From Seminavis robusta (lineage: Eukaryota; Bacillariophyta; Bacillariophyceae; Naviculales; Naviculaceae), in contig CAICTM010000507.1 in NCBI GenBank assembly GCA_903772945.1, positions 1 through 62,722 of the forward strand: a stretch of 62,722 nt of DNA, in the 5' to 3' direction. The position numbers and the translations under genes were made by a program. How positions within the stretch are numbered: position 1 is the stretch's first letter; each line of letters begins with the position of its first letter. The notes under the pieces were generated by a model, which was not told where the DNA came from, did not search any database, and worked only from the letters and a program-made list of their open reading frames with translations. Below are positions 51,948-60,691 of the stretch, piece after piece.

Positions 51948-54152
51948 CTACAATGCCTCGGGCGGACCATTGAATTGAATTGTCCCTGGAGCCCTGTTGC
52001 TATTGTTGTTGTTGTTGTTCGAGCTTTCAGTCTGGTTTTGGCCGCACGTAGTATGTCCCCTATTTTGGTCGGCATTGGCGTCATGCATGAGGGTTGACTC
52101 CAGATCCGAAATGTTAATGTTGATATTGGGTTCCACATCCCGAAACCCTGGATCATCTTGTCCCAACTTGCGTCGTTTGCTCTGGGTACAACATGCCCAC
52201 CAAATGAAGAGATAAAAGAACCACATGATGGATTGACACAGAACAGCAATCAGCACTGGGGTCACATCCGCCTGGTCCACACCTCGTGCAAAAAAGGTGC
52301 CAAATCCGACCAGGCCCGTTAACACATAACTGACAAGATAGAATATGGTGGTCCCACATGATTTGCAGAGACAATCCCCCAAGTTGTCAGCATCCGACTT
52401 GTTGAGTGCGATACAGTTCAAGACCATGGTGGCAAAGAGGATGGCACTGGCGGCAACTGCAATATTGTCATTGAGTTCCCAGAGTTCATCCAATTCGCAC
52501 ACACCAACTTTTGCCTCGTCCCCCACGACAGCATCAACAAATATTTTGTTGCACAGTCGTTTTGAAAAGAGCAACTTTCGTTCTTGTTTACCATATTGAT
52601 CATTGCTGTACGTATCAATGAGAATGCATTTGTTGTTGTTGTCGCCCTCGGCAAATTCGAATCGTAAAACACTAAACTGATGTGTTCTTTGGGATGTATA
52701 GCCATAGCAATCATCTGTAAAGGGTCCCCCCAAGATCCCACCCACCCGGTCCAATGATGCCGTTTGCAAAATGGGAAAGGACCGAGCTGTTGTTGTTGTT
52801 GTACCATTGCGGTTGTTGTTGCTGTTGCTACCATAGTATGTATTGGTCCCATCATCAAATGCTACCATGTGTGCATCTCCCGCAATGGCCAACAAGTTTT
52901 GCGGTCCATTGTCCATTCCCAGTGTTTCCGTGATAAATGTGGATAATTCTGCCCTTTCTTTGGGATACCCATACCACTGATCTTCCCCCGGTGTTGCAGG
53001 TCCAATCCATGGTTTTGGTGTGACCCAAATGACAAAGTCATAGAGATGTGCCTGGCTGAGTTCTTGTCGCAACCACTGGGACTGTGTGTCACTAAAGATA
53101 CTACTGGATTGATTGTTGTTGCTGTTGGATTTGGATTCACTCTGTAGATCGGAAATGATGAATCGTACCGTCCCAATGGTGTAGGCTTGATAGACGGGTA
53201 CTGGCAAGAGCTGGTTGTCGGCTGTCTCAGCAGTCGCAGTTGTTTGGTTCCCAAGAACAGCAGCAGTTGTATTGGTTGTTGTTGTATCAACTGTTTGATC
53301 ATCACCATCACTCTTCAACTTGAACGACAAGGAAGGCAATGGATAATGGGGAAATGCCATTTGATACGAAAGAAGTGCCGTTTCCCATGCTCCCTCCTCA
53401 TATTCCTCCTCTACCCCATCGTCACTATTGTCACTGTTCTTGCTACTACTCCCCAAGAAATCATGATCATCCCACATGTAGGAAATGGCGGTACTCTTGT
53501 AGAGATCGGACTGTGTATCGGATGCCAGTACTTGACTAATGGCATCGATTCGTTTTTGCAGATTGTTTTCGTGTATATCGGCATAATGGAAATCTCCCAT
53601 GTGCAAAAATAAGAGAGGATTGTCTTTTTGAATTTCGGAAAAGACGGCTGCCCGGGATCCCGTCCATGCACATGCCGATGCGGCAATGGTAAAGTTGAAG
53701 CGTGTGCCTTCTTTGGCGGGTGTGGCGAATGTGCCGACGAGCAATTCTTCGTATTCGTCCAATATCATGTCCCCTTGTATTTTGTAGTAGTATTTGGTTT
53801 GTGGTAACAACTCGGTGAGTTGGAGTGTTTGTAGACCGTATTGTGATTCCAGTTCACTACTTGTGCTAATAGTATCTCCCAAATTGTACTCTTGTCGTGA
53901 CTGTATGGAAAATTCGTCATTGTTGGGACTGAGATACAACAAGACGTTGCCTTGATGCGCATCCAACGGTAGTTTGATTTTTATAATGGCACTCGTAGAA
54001 GTTATCCCTCCCACCATGATCCACGCCACAGCAGGAGTAAAGGCGTACTGTACATCGACCAAACTCCAGGAGGTGGCAAAACTGGCAAGGAATCCAATCG
54101 AGGCAATCACCATGATACCCAGTATTAGCATGCAATACGAGTTGGCGGGCAT
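51948..54152 (-). CDS. PhoD-like metallophosphatase, membrane-anchored
   Basis: Members of this family release phosphate from phosphoesters at the cell surface or in vacuoles. 734 residues from ATG 54152 (MPANSYCMLILGIMVIASIG, a signal anchor). The core has HMGDFHYADIHENN, SYMWDDHDFLG and IAGDAHMVAF, the metal-binding Asp/His motifs of PhoD. Asp/Gly-rich loops are punctuated by low-complexity Asn/Thr stretches encoded by (AAC/GTT)n repeats (for example NNNNQSSS and GTTTTTA). After the catalytic part there are further helices at about residues 560-690 (AASAILFATMVLNCIAL, FYLVSYVLTGLVGFG, PVLIAVLCQSIMWFFY), then a cytosolic tail ending in NNNNNNSNR. Extra C-terminal helices are not typical of bacterial PhoD and suggest a multi-pass eukaryotic form. 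In diatoms such enzymes are used in phosphate starvation (established for the family in general; not shown here). Confidence 0.9.
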   Translation of the reverse strand: MPANSYCMLILGIMVIASIGFLASFATSWSLVDVQYAFTPAVAWIMVGGITSTSAIIKIKLPLDAHQGNVLLYLSPNNDEFSIQSRQEYNLGDTISTSSELESQYGLQTLQLTELLPQTKYYYKIQGDMILDEYEELLVGTFATPAKEGTRFNFTIAASACAWTGSRAAVFSEIQKDNPLLFLHMGDFHYADIHENNLQKRIDAISQVLASDTQSDLYKSTAISYMWDDHDFLGSSSKNSDNSDDGVEEEYEEGAWETALLSYQMAFPHYPLPSLSFKLKSDGDDQTVDTTTTNTTAAVLGNQTTATAETADNQLLPVPVYQAYTIGTVRFIISDLQSESKSNSNNNQSSSIFSDTQSQWLRQELSQAHLYDFVIWVTPKPWIGPATPGEDQWYGYPKERAELSTFITETLGMDNGPQNLLAIAGDAHMVAFDDGTNTYYGSNSNNNRNGTTTTTARSFPILQTASLDRVGGILGGPFTDDCYGYTSQRTHQFSVLRFEFAEGDNNNKCILIDTYSNDQYGKQERKLLFSKRLCNKIFVDAVVGDEAKVGVCELDELWELNDNIAVAASAILFATMVLNCIALNKSDADNLGDCLCKSCGTTIFYLVSYVLTGLVGFGTFFARGVDQADVTPVLIAVLCQSIMWFFYLFIWWACCTQSKRRKLGQDDPGFRDVEPNININISDLESTLMHDANADQNRGHTTCGQNQTESSNNNNNNSNRAPGTIQFNGPPEAL

Positions 54153-54546
54153 TTTGATTGTGTTGGTGTTGTGTGTTGGTGTGTGTTGGTATGAAGAGGT
54201 GTTGGCTGTATTCCTTCTTTCGGCGAACCGAGGAGGCTTCGCACTTTGAAGGCTATTGAGTCTCGTCTCGTACAGTAGTCGCACTGGATGGAATACCGTC
54301 TCGACTGATGAGAACTCAAACAACCTCTATTGTAGTGAGCTAGCTAGCTACGGTAGCTAATGGTAGTCTAGCTAGTGGCCCTGCTATAGATGTGTCCCTG
54401 CCGGTTGCTTTCCACAACGATGAGCGCACTTTTACATGCTCATTGTGGGACTTGGGGGTGTACTGTATTGCACCACGGTGCCGTGTTGCTGCCGTTGCCT
54501 TCTTGAATTAGCCACGAACGAACGAACCCTTTCCTTATTTTATTAA
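54153..54546. other. 5' flank of PhoD-like gene
   Basis: No supportable gene. A CTAG tract is at 54339-54350. Confidence 0.45.
54339..54350. repeat. (AGCT)3 microsatellite
   Basis: A short perfect tract upstream of the PhoD-like gene. Confidence 0.7.
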
Positions 54547-54879
54547 TTAACAACGAGCAAAAATCAAAATGACCCACAGTTGATCCAAATAATCCATCCG
54601 TTGCAAAATCGCCAACTTTCCAAGTTCCAAGCAAGGAGGTGCGGAAGCGAGATTATACATGTAGGCTGATGACTCCAAGAGCTCTTCCAAGTTGGATGCA
54701 TCATGGTGGTAGATGCAGTGATTGAGGGCTAATAATGGCAGGGATCTGAGAAGAGGGACGAGCACTTTCGCTTCCTCTTGTGGAGATGATGCACCAAAAT
54801 CGATATGAGATGAGGCTAGACACCCGCCAAAATTTGTCCAGGTAGGGTATGCATCTCTCGAAATGTAGCTATCCAGGGG
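54547..54879 (-). CDS. Orphan 3' exon or gene fragment
   Basis: A protein-like frame (QPLDSYISRDAYPTWTNFGG up to a tail with LGKLAILQRMDYLDQLWVIL) ends at the stop at 54547. It has no good ATG at its 5' end; the earliest start-like point is a TAATACAG acceptor whose AG is 54881-54880. It could be the last exon of a gene whose 5' exons lie to the right, or a fragment left after a rearrangement. I recognise no family. Confidence 0.45.
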   Translation of the reverse strand, partial: PLDSYISRDAYPTWTNFGGCLASSHIDFGASSPQEEAKVLVPLLRSLPLLALNHCIYHHDASNLEELLESSAYMYNLASAPPCLELGKLAILQRMDYLDQLWVILIFARC

Positions 54880-55166
54880 CTGTATTACCTACCGGTAGCT
54901 AGAGACTAGATGGTGGCGTTTAGTTCATCAGACACGTACAGCTATGGTAGATAATAATATGTATTAGGTTATAGATTGATTGAATTATCTCAATCAGGTA
55001 GGTGTTGATGCCACCGAAACATGCAATAGAAGATCATGAGTTCTTCTGCCTCTTTCTTCTACACAACATTGTATACTGTGATTGTTGCATAAGATGGTGA
55101 TCACTCTTGAGAGGTATTCCAAAAGTTGTTGTTTGGTTCAGTGTCGCTGCTGTCGTCAGAACGGCC
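54880..55166. other. Intergenic region
   Basis: Nothing recognised. Confidence 0.35.
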
Positions 55167-55478
55167 TCAACAATCCTTCTTTCCCTTAATGTTGTTCTTC
55201 GTAGGGGATGATAATGGGTTTCTCCAGGACGACCCAAGGAACGGAACTTGCAATGAAAACCGGCTCGTAGCAGAAGCATTCGCCAGATTGGCAAACTCTT
55301 GCGTATTCGTCCTGGTTCTGGGCTCGGGGCTGGTAGTTTCAGCATCAGCAGAGAAGGCTCGAACTTGCTCTTCTACCACGGGAGTAATGAGCAACGGATC
55401 CGAATAGTCTTCAATCATGCGGATGCTTCCATTTTTGCCGCGAGGCGAAAGGCGTTGATGATACTCGTGGGTAGACAT
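55167..55478 (-). CDS. Small hypothetical protein
   Basis: 103 residues from ATG 55478 (MSTHEYHQRLSPRGKNGSIR). Polar, disordered, Ser/Thr/Arg-rich; no domain recognised. Supported only by an open frame and a sensible start. A (CTTGG)4 tract lies just upstream. Confidence 0.4.
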   Translation of the reverse strand: MSTHEYHQRLSPRGKNGSIRMIEDYSDPLLITPVVEEQVRAFSADAETTSPEPRTRTNTQEFANLANASATSRFSLQVPFLGSSWRNPLSSPTKNNIKGKKDC

Positions 55479-56772
55479 GATGTTGCTGGAGCGGAGTGTC
55501 TTGGCTTGGCTTGGCTTGGCAAGAAAGGAGAGGAGAGGGATAATGAAACGAGATTGATTCGTAGCTACCGGCAACTGGAGAGAGTGAAAATAATGAGGGC
55601 TTCTTGTTTCCGATGTTGTGCCGTTGTGCTGAGCTGATGACAAGCTGACAATGGCAGCAGCGGTCGCTGTTCGGGAATGATGAAGAGCCGAGGATCTCGT
55701 TGTTCGCGTTGTCCCATTGATGCCCTCTAACTCTGATTCACTTACCGTACCACAGCATCGCTAACCTCTTTGGAAGATTTAATTACCAACATGAGTCCCT
55801 TATTTGTCGAATCGCACCGAAATAATGTGACCTTCACCAGTCCACTTTTTGCGATGAACCGGTACCACCATTGTTGGCCACTTTGCCTACCGATACTAAG
55901 AACCAGCAGCTACAGCTCCCTCACCTGCTACATGTACATGTACCACCAGAACATGGGTGCTGCATGTTGGGGGTTGGCTTTGACCATGTTTGAGCAATGC
56001 ATAAAGTTCAACTGCAAGACTAGCTAGCTAGCTAGATATGTGGATTGTATCATTCTTCTCTTAGCGAGGCAAAACATCCCATAGTGTGCAAAGTAGTGAA
56101 CCATACCGTACGTCAAAGAACAGCTGTTTCCAACCTACCTGACAATAAAAGCAGCCACCCAAGCTTGGAAGACTGTATCTTTGCTGCCTGCCAGCAGATC
56201 GCACAACCCCATTTTTGTGCATGGCATGTTCCTCTGGTTGCCCCATGGTATCACAGTATTCCTGGAACACTTCGTTCATTATTCTTGTTGGTTCTTGGCA
56301 GCACCCACAAGGGCATGCCCATGCCAAGAAAGGGAATGATCAGTTGGATCCAAATATCTCTCTGATGACACAATGGCAACCTCTTGGCTCTTCCTGGCCT
56401 CTTTCAGCTGCTTGTTCCAGTGCTGGTTGCCTTGGATTTTGGGTGTTTGCTGCCACCTCATCTGTTGCAGGCACCCGTTTGAATATTTTGAAAGAAAAAA
56501 GTTTCTTTTTTCACACTTTTGTTTCGTTGAAAATCGAAAACAATCGAATTCGTCAAATCCTAAAATATCCAAGGCGAAGCACAACCCAACCACGAAAGGA
56601 AACCCAAACGATTATTCATTCATTCAATTCATTGGTTATTTCGTTGTTGTTGGAGAACGTCCGTATCAGTCCATGGTCCAGCTCTGGTTGAATCAGCAGG
56701 CGTCAGAAGAGCCTGATAGTGAACAAGGACGTTTGAATCAAGCCATTACAAACTAGTACTACTTCGACCACA
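55479..56772. other. Long intergenic region
   Basis: About 1.3 kb without a supportable gene. Contains a (CTTGG)4 tract at about 55499-55518 and a CTAG tract at 56020-56035. Its last 300 bases include the likely promoter and 5' UTR of the ankyrin gene. Confidence 0.5.
56020..56035. repeat. (CTAG)4 microsatellite
   Basis: Four perfect CTAG units in intergenic DNA. Confidence 0.8.
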
Positions 56773-57942
56773 ATGATGAACGCTGCTAACTTTGCACCTC
56801 CCGAATGGGACGCCATTTTGACGGCGTCCATGCGAAATGATTTTGGTGCGATCAAGCGGTTGGTACAACAAGACGGCGTGGATCCGAGTCATTCCAATGC
56901 AGTGAATCAATCGGGGTTGCACATTGCCGCGCTGTGGGGCAACGTGGAAGCCGTCGATGCGTTGATTGAATACAAAGCGGCAGTCAATGCGCAAAACAAA
57001 TTGACGGGTGCCACGCCACTCCATTGTGCCGTGCAGAGCAACAAGGGAAAAGCAACAGAACGATTCGAATGTATTGAATTGCTCATCAAGGAAGGAGGAG
57101 CGGATGTGTCTTTGGCGGATTTTTTTGGAAAGACACCGTCGGAATATTGTCAAGAAAATCCAGCATTGGCTGCCTTGTTGACGCCTCAAGCACCACCGCT
57201 CTTTACGGCCATTCAAGAAGGAAAGGTTGAAGATGTCCAACAAATTGTGACCGCTGCAAATGACACTGACAAGAAGAATTTGCTGGAACAAGTCTTTCGT
57301 GGCAAAACGCCCTTTCAAATCACCATTGATTTGTTGTTGCAAGACAATGACGACGACGAGACAGAAACTACTACTCCAGTGGACAAGACCCAACTAGTCT
57401 CCATTTTGGAATTGTTGCTACAAGCCGGCGCCAATGCCGATGGAAGTGCCCCGCACGATGACTTTGCGAATGCTGTCAATCCCATGCTCACACTCGAAGA
57501 AGGACCCGTATTGCCTCCGCTGGTCCGTGTCTGCACGGCATTACAAACCGCCTACAAGAATCCACAACCCGACACTGTCGCCTTATTGGAAAGAACCGCT
57601 CAACTCTTATTATTGTCACAAGAAACGAAAACGACACCGGAACTCGAACAACTCTTGCATACAGCCTGTCGCAAGGGAGATTTGCAATTTACAAAGTACA
57701 TGGTGGAAACCATAGGCGTTCCTCCCAATGCCAAGGGACGACAGGGCATGACGGCATTGCAATTTGCAGCACGGTCTGGAAAGACAGATATTGTACGCTA
57801 TCTGCTTAGCGACCATGTGAATGCGGATGTGTCCATTCCAGATGATCGAGGAAAGACCGCGTTGGATGCCGCCCGCGTCAATAACAAGCAAGATATTGTG
57901 GCCTTGTTGGAGGAATTTGCAGCCGCAAAGCAGCAAGTGTAA
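56773..57942 (+). CDS. Ankyrin repeat protein
   Basis: A 389-residue single-exon protein from ATG 56773. Canonical ankyrin repeats are visible: SGLHIAALWGNVEAVDALI, GATPLHCAVQSN, and GMTALQFAARSGKTDIVRYL then GKTALDAARVNNKQDIVALL near the C-terminus; the middle has more divergent repeats. A protein-binding scaffold, probably cytosolic. The repeats differ from the stramenopile type at 34953-36465. Confidence 0.9.
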   Translation: MMNAANFAPPEWDAILTASMRNDFGAIKRLVQQDGVDPSHSNAVNQSGLHIAALWGNVEAVDALIEYKAAVNAQNKLTGATPLHCAVQSNKGKATERFECIELLIKEGGADVSLADFFGKTPSEYCQENPALAALLTPQAPPLFTAIQEGKVEDVQQIVTAANDTDKKNLLEQVFRGKTPFQITIDLLLQDNDDDETETTTPVDKTQLVSILELLLQAGANADGSAPHDDFANAVNPMLTLEEGPVLPPLVRVCTALQTAYKNPQPDTVALLERTAQLLLLSQETKTTPELEQLLHTACRKGDLQFTKYMVETIGVPPNAKGRQGMTALQFAARSGKTDIVRYLLSDHVNADVSIPDDRGKTALDAARVNNKQDIVALLEEFAAAKQQV

Positions 57943-58337
57943 AGAACGACGTACAAGCAGAAAGAAAGGCAAGGGCTCCCACCAAAACAAACAAGGCACA
58001 AACAGGGCCAGCGCAAAACAGCAACACTCGAGAACCATGTAGTATCAGCGACGCCGTTTCGCTAGGAACTCCTCTTATAATAACCACTGCTTTTTGAAGT
58101 GCATCCACATCTGTCATCTATCTATCCTTGTACTTTGCAGATGATCCTTCACTTTGGCAATGCATCCTTTGCCAAGAGGCAGAGCCAACTTCGAACATCA
58201 ATCAAGAACAATAAAAATCACCGTCTTGGATTGTGCGTATCTATACCAAGCTTGTTTACGTATCTATCAATCCTTGTACGGTAGGTACCAGGTACGTTTG
58301 ATTTCTCCTTCTTGCAAAGGATGCATTGCCCATGCCC
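57943..58337. other. Convergent intergenic region
   Basis: Between two convergent genes. No gene recognised; a GTACGGTAGGTACCAGG sequence near 58276. Confidence 0.45.
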
Positions 58338-59888
58338 CTACTCATCGCCAAGAATCACAGCAGCTTTTTCACGCCGAGTCATGTCCCTTCTACCGGTACT
58401 ACCATGGCTACTAGTATCGTCGGTGCGGGATCGTCGCAATGGTGGTGATCGTTTCGGTCGAACACTGTGAGCATCATCCGTAGTGGCTCGGCGCAAGGGG
58501 GATCGGCCGCCGTCGCCAGAGCGAGTTCGTCGCAAGGGAGGATTGGGAGATCGTCTGGTGGGGTTATCATGAGTGCCTCCTCGCGAACGTCGACTCGCCG
58601 TTCCAGAGGCCGTGCGTCTCAGGGATGGCCCCGACAGAGTGCGTCTCGGGGGTGAGCGGCTGCCCCTCCCCGCACGAGGGCGACGCGATGTTGCCTCGCC
58701 GGTGGCACCCGTATCTGTTCCAGAAGTAGAAGAGCTTCTTGCAACACCCTTGTTGCATGTAGGAGCAGTGGAAGACAATGTTCGTCTGAGGTTTCTTGGC
58801 CGGACAGCGCCATCTTCGGTTCGTGTTCTCCGTATGGGTCTCTTTTCACTACTGGAAGGTTGTACAATCCCACCCTTTGCATCACCACCGGAACGTGTTC
58901 GACGCGCAGGTCTCTGTCCGATCCCATTAATGTCACCGGAACGTGTGCGACGGACCAATGGCTCTCCGTGTGCACCAGCAGCAGTGCTTCGTACAGACCG
59001 GGTTGGGGATCGACCCTTTTGGCTACGGTGGATTCTCTCTTTGCGTTCGGTGGCAAACGTTTCCTTCACTCCAGGGTTGGTGTGTGCAAGCTGCAAAGAA
59101 TGCGTTCTGCGCGGCCTGCAGATGGGCGAAAGCTCCCTCTTTCGGTGGGTACACGCAGGGAGAGAGGTGCGTGGTTTGGCAATATCATACACCATGTCGG
59201 AATCTTGCTTGCCAGAGGCTTTGGCAGCAGCATCAGGCGGGCCATTCTCAACGGTTGTGGATGGGTGACAAACCTTTTTCGAACTTGTCTTTTTGAAGAT
59301 CCTGGCCAAACTGGTGCGAGACGGTTTGCTGCCAGTGCTATGGTTGCTACTGGATTTCAGGTCGTCAGGGTTGCCGTTGATGCTGTTCGAGGACTTGTTG
59401 TTTGCATCCAAAAAACCTCCCAACATGCTTGTCCATGACCCCGTTAGAGAGCTGTTGTTTCCATCCTTTGCACTTGGTTCATGATTGGAAGCTCCCGCTA
59501 GAGAACCCAGGCTCCTCACAGATTCTTGGTGTTGCATCATCATGGATGTCAACCGTCTTCGACGCTCTAGCGCAGCTGCGTCCTTTTCTCCTGCGTATCC
59601 AGCAATGTGGCGAGTGGGGTGTGGCTGTGGCTTTGGCGATGTTTCAATGCCGTCACCGGCAAATTCTTCAAAATCTTCATCGTCGCTGTCATCCTCAGGG
59701 GCATCTTTTCCGCTAACTGGAAACATAGCTGACCAGGAGCCTTTCTGAATCCAATCGCCTAAGCTGCCCGTGGCATCATTAGCACTGCTGTCTTCACCGC
59801 TTGTGGAAGCCAAATCAATCATGTCATCGGAAGCAAGCAAGGAAAGTCTGAACGGAGGGTTGTCTTCTTTCAAAAGAGTTTTGACCAT
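58338..59888 (-). CDS. Arg/Ser repeat protein with many RRTRS motifs
   Basis: 516 residues from ATG 59888 (MVKTLLKEDNPPFRLSLLAS). The N-terminal part is acidic (DDSDDEDFEEFAG) with a conserved-looking helix (AALERRRRLTSMMMQHQESV). From about residue 300 onward there are about 10 copies of a short motif close to (L/V/A)RRTRSGD: RRTRSGD at three places, RRTRTED, RRTLSS, RRTLSG, RRTASG, RRATTDD and RRSRTDD. Each RRxxS/T is a consensus for AGC-type kinases and 14-3-3 binding (known for such motifs). The whole is predicted disordered. It may be a multi-phosphorylated scaffold or RNA-associated protein. Codon use is Arg-rich. No named family. Confidence 0.75.
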   Translation of the reverse strand: MVKTLLKEDNPPFRLSLLASDDMIDLASTSGEDSSANDATGSLGDWIQKGSWSAMFPVSGKDAPEDDSDDEDFEEFAGDGIETSPKPQPHPTRHIAGYAGEKDAAALERRRRLTSMMMQHQESVRSLGSLAGASNHEPSAKDGNNSSLTGSWTSMLGGFLDANNKSSNSINGNPDDLKSSSNHSTGSKPSRTSLARIFKKTSSKKVCHPSTTVENGPPDAAAKASGKQDSDMVYDIAKPRTSLPACTHRKRELSPICRPRRTHSLQLAHTNPGVKETFATERKERIHRSQKGRSPTRSVRSTAAGAHGEPLVRRTRSGDINGIGQRPARRTRSGGDAKGGIVQPSSSEKRPIRRTRTEDGAVRPRNLRRTLSSTAPTCNKGVARSSSTSGTDTGATGEATSRRPRAGRGSRSPPRRTLSGPSLRRTASGTASRRSRGGTHDNPTRRSPNPPLRRTRSGDGGRSPLRRATTDDAHSVRPKRSPPLRRSRTDDTSSHGSTGRRDMTRREKAAVILGDE

Positions 59889-60691
59889 TTTGAGCAAAGT
59901 TGACTGCTGCTTTATTGAGGTTAGGTCGGTTTATGGCAAACCTGTTTTCTTTCGAGAATATGGTGGTTGGAGTGCCTTCGCATCAATGCCCACTTGGAGG
60001 CTGCCGTACATTCCATCGGTTGCCAAATAATGAGTTGTCCCACAGTAGTCTCTCTACGTGTGCAGCGGTTGGTGGTATACTGGTACCAATTCGACCCGCC
60101 CTAGCTACTCAAGTAGCTGTTTACTGCAGCAGCACTCTTTCATTTAAAAATCAAAGACGCTGGGTCTCCAGTTCATCTCATTTCAATTAGTGGAAGATGC
60201 CCTTGAGGAGCCTCAAAAGTCATCCGCGACCACACTGGAGAAGAGTTGCCTTCTCCCTCCGACTGTCCTTTTCCAGCCAACCAGACTTTGCCAGTAGTTT
60301 GTGCCAGCAATCAGCTCCGCTCCGCACAGCTTCGTTGGTGTGGCGAACTACCGGTAACCCGCAAGAAGAAAAAAAAAAAAGAAAAGAAAAGAGTTAGGGT
60401 ACGGGACTCAAATTCAATCCCGGACTCCCAATCCCGAATCCTCCTCTAAATCTTGCGCAGTTCTCTTCCTTACACCACGGCGCCCTAAGACGTGGTATCC
60501 TTTAGTCTTTAATGTGTTAAACTCGATACATTGTTTCAAAGTCTATATTTGGTGTCGAAATATTTCACTTAGAGCTGCAAATTTCTATCCCTAACTCCCG
60601 GTTGAAATTCAAACTTTTCGCGCCTGTTGGTGTCAATCGGAAGCAAGTCAATCGGAAGCATTGTAAAGCACAACCACTGCTCCACTCGACA
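59889..60691. other. Boundary region of the transposase gene
   Basis: About 800 bp. A poly-purine run lies at about 60364-60389 and a partly tRNA-like sequence at 60390-60490. The left end of the element may lie between 60390 and 60690, but no terminal inverted repeat can be checked as the right end lies outside the window. Confidence 0.45.

Noticed and set aside
55770..56365. Short plus-strand frames in the 1.3-kb gap
   Set aside because: No recognisable domain or splice structure.
60390..60490. tRNA-like sequence on the minus strand
   Set aside because: A possible A-box and T-arm-like segment exist but the acceptor stem does not pair properly and the T loop is too long; could be a tRNA-derived remnant at best.
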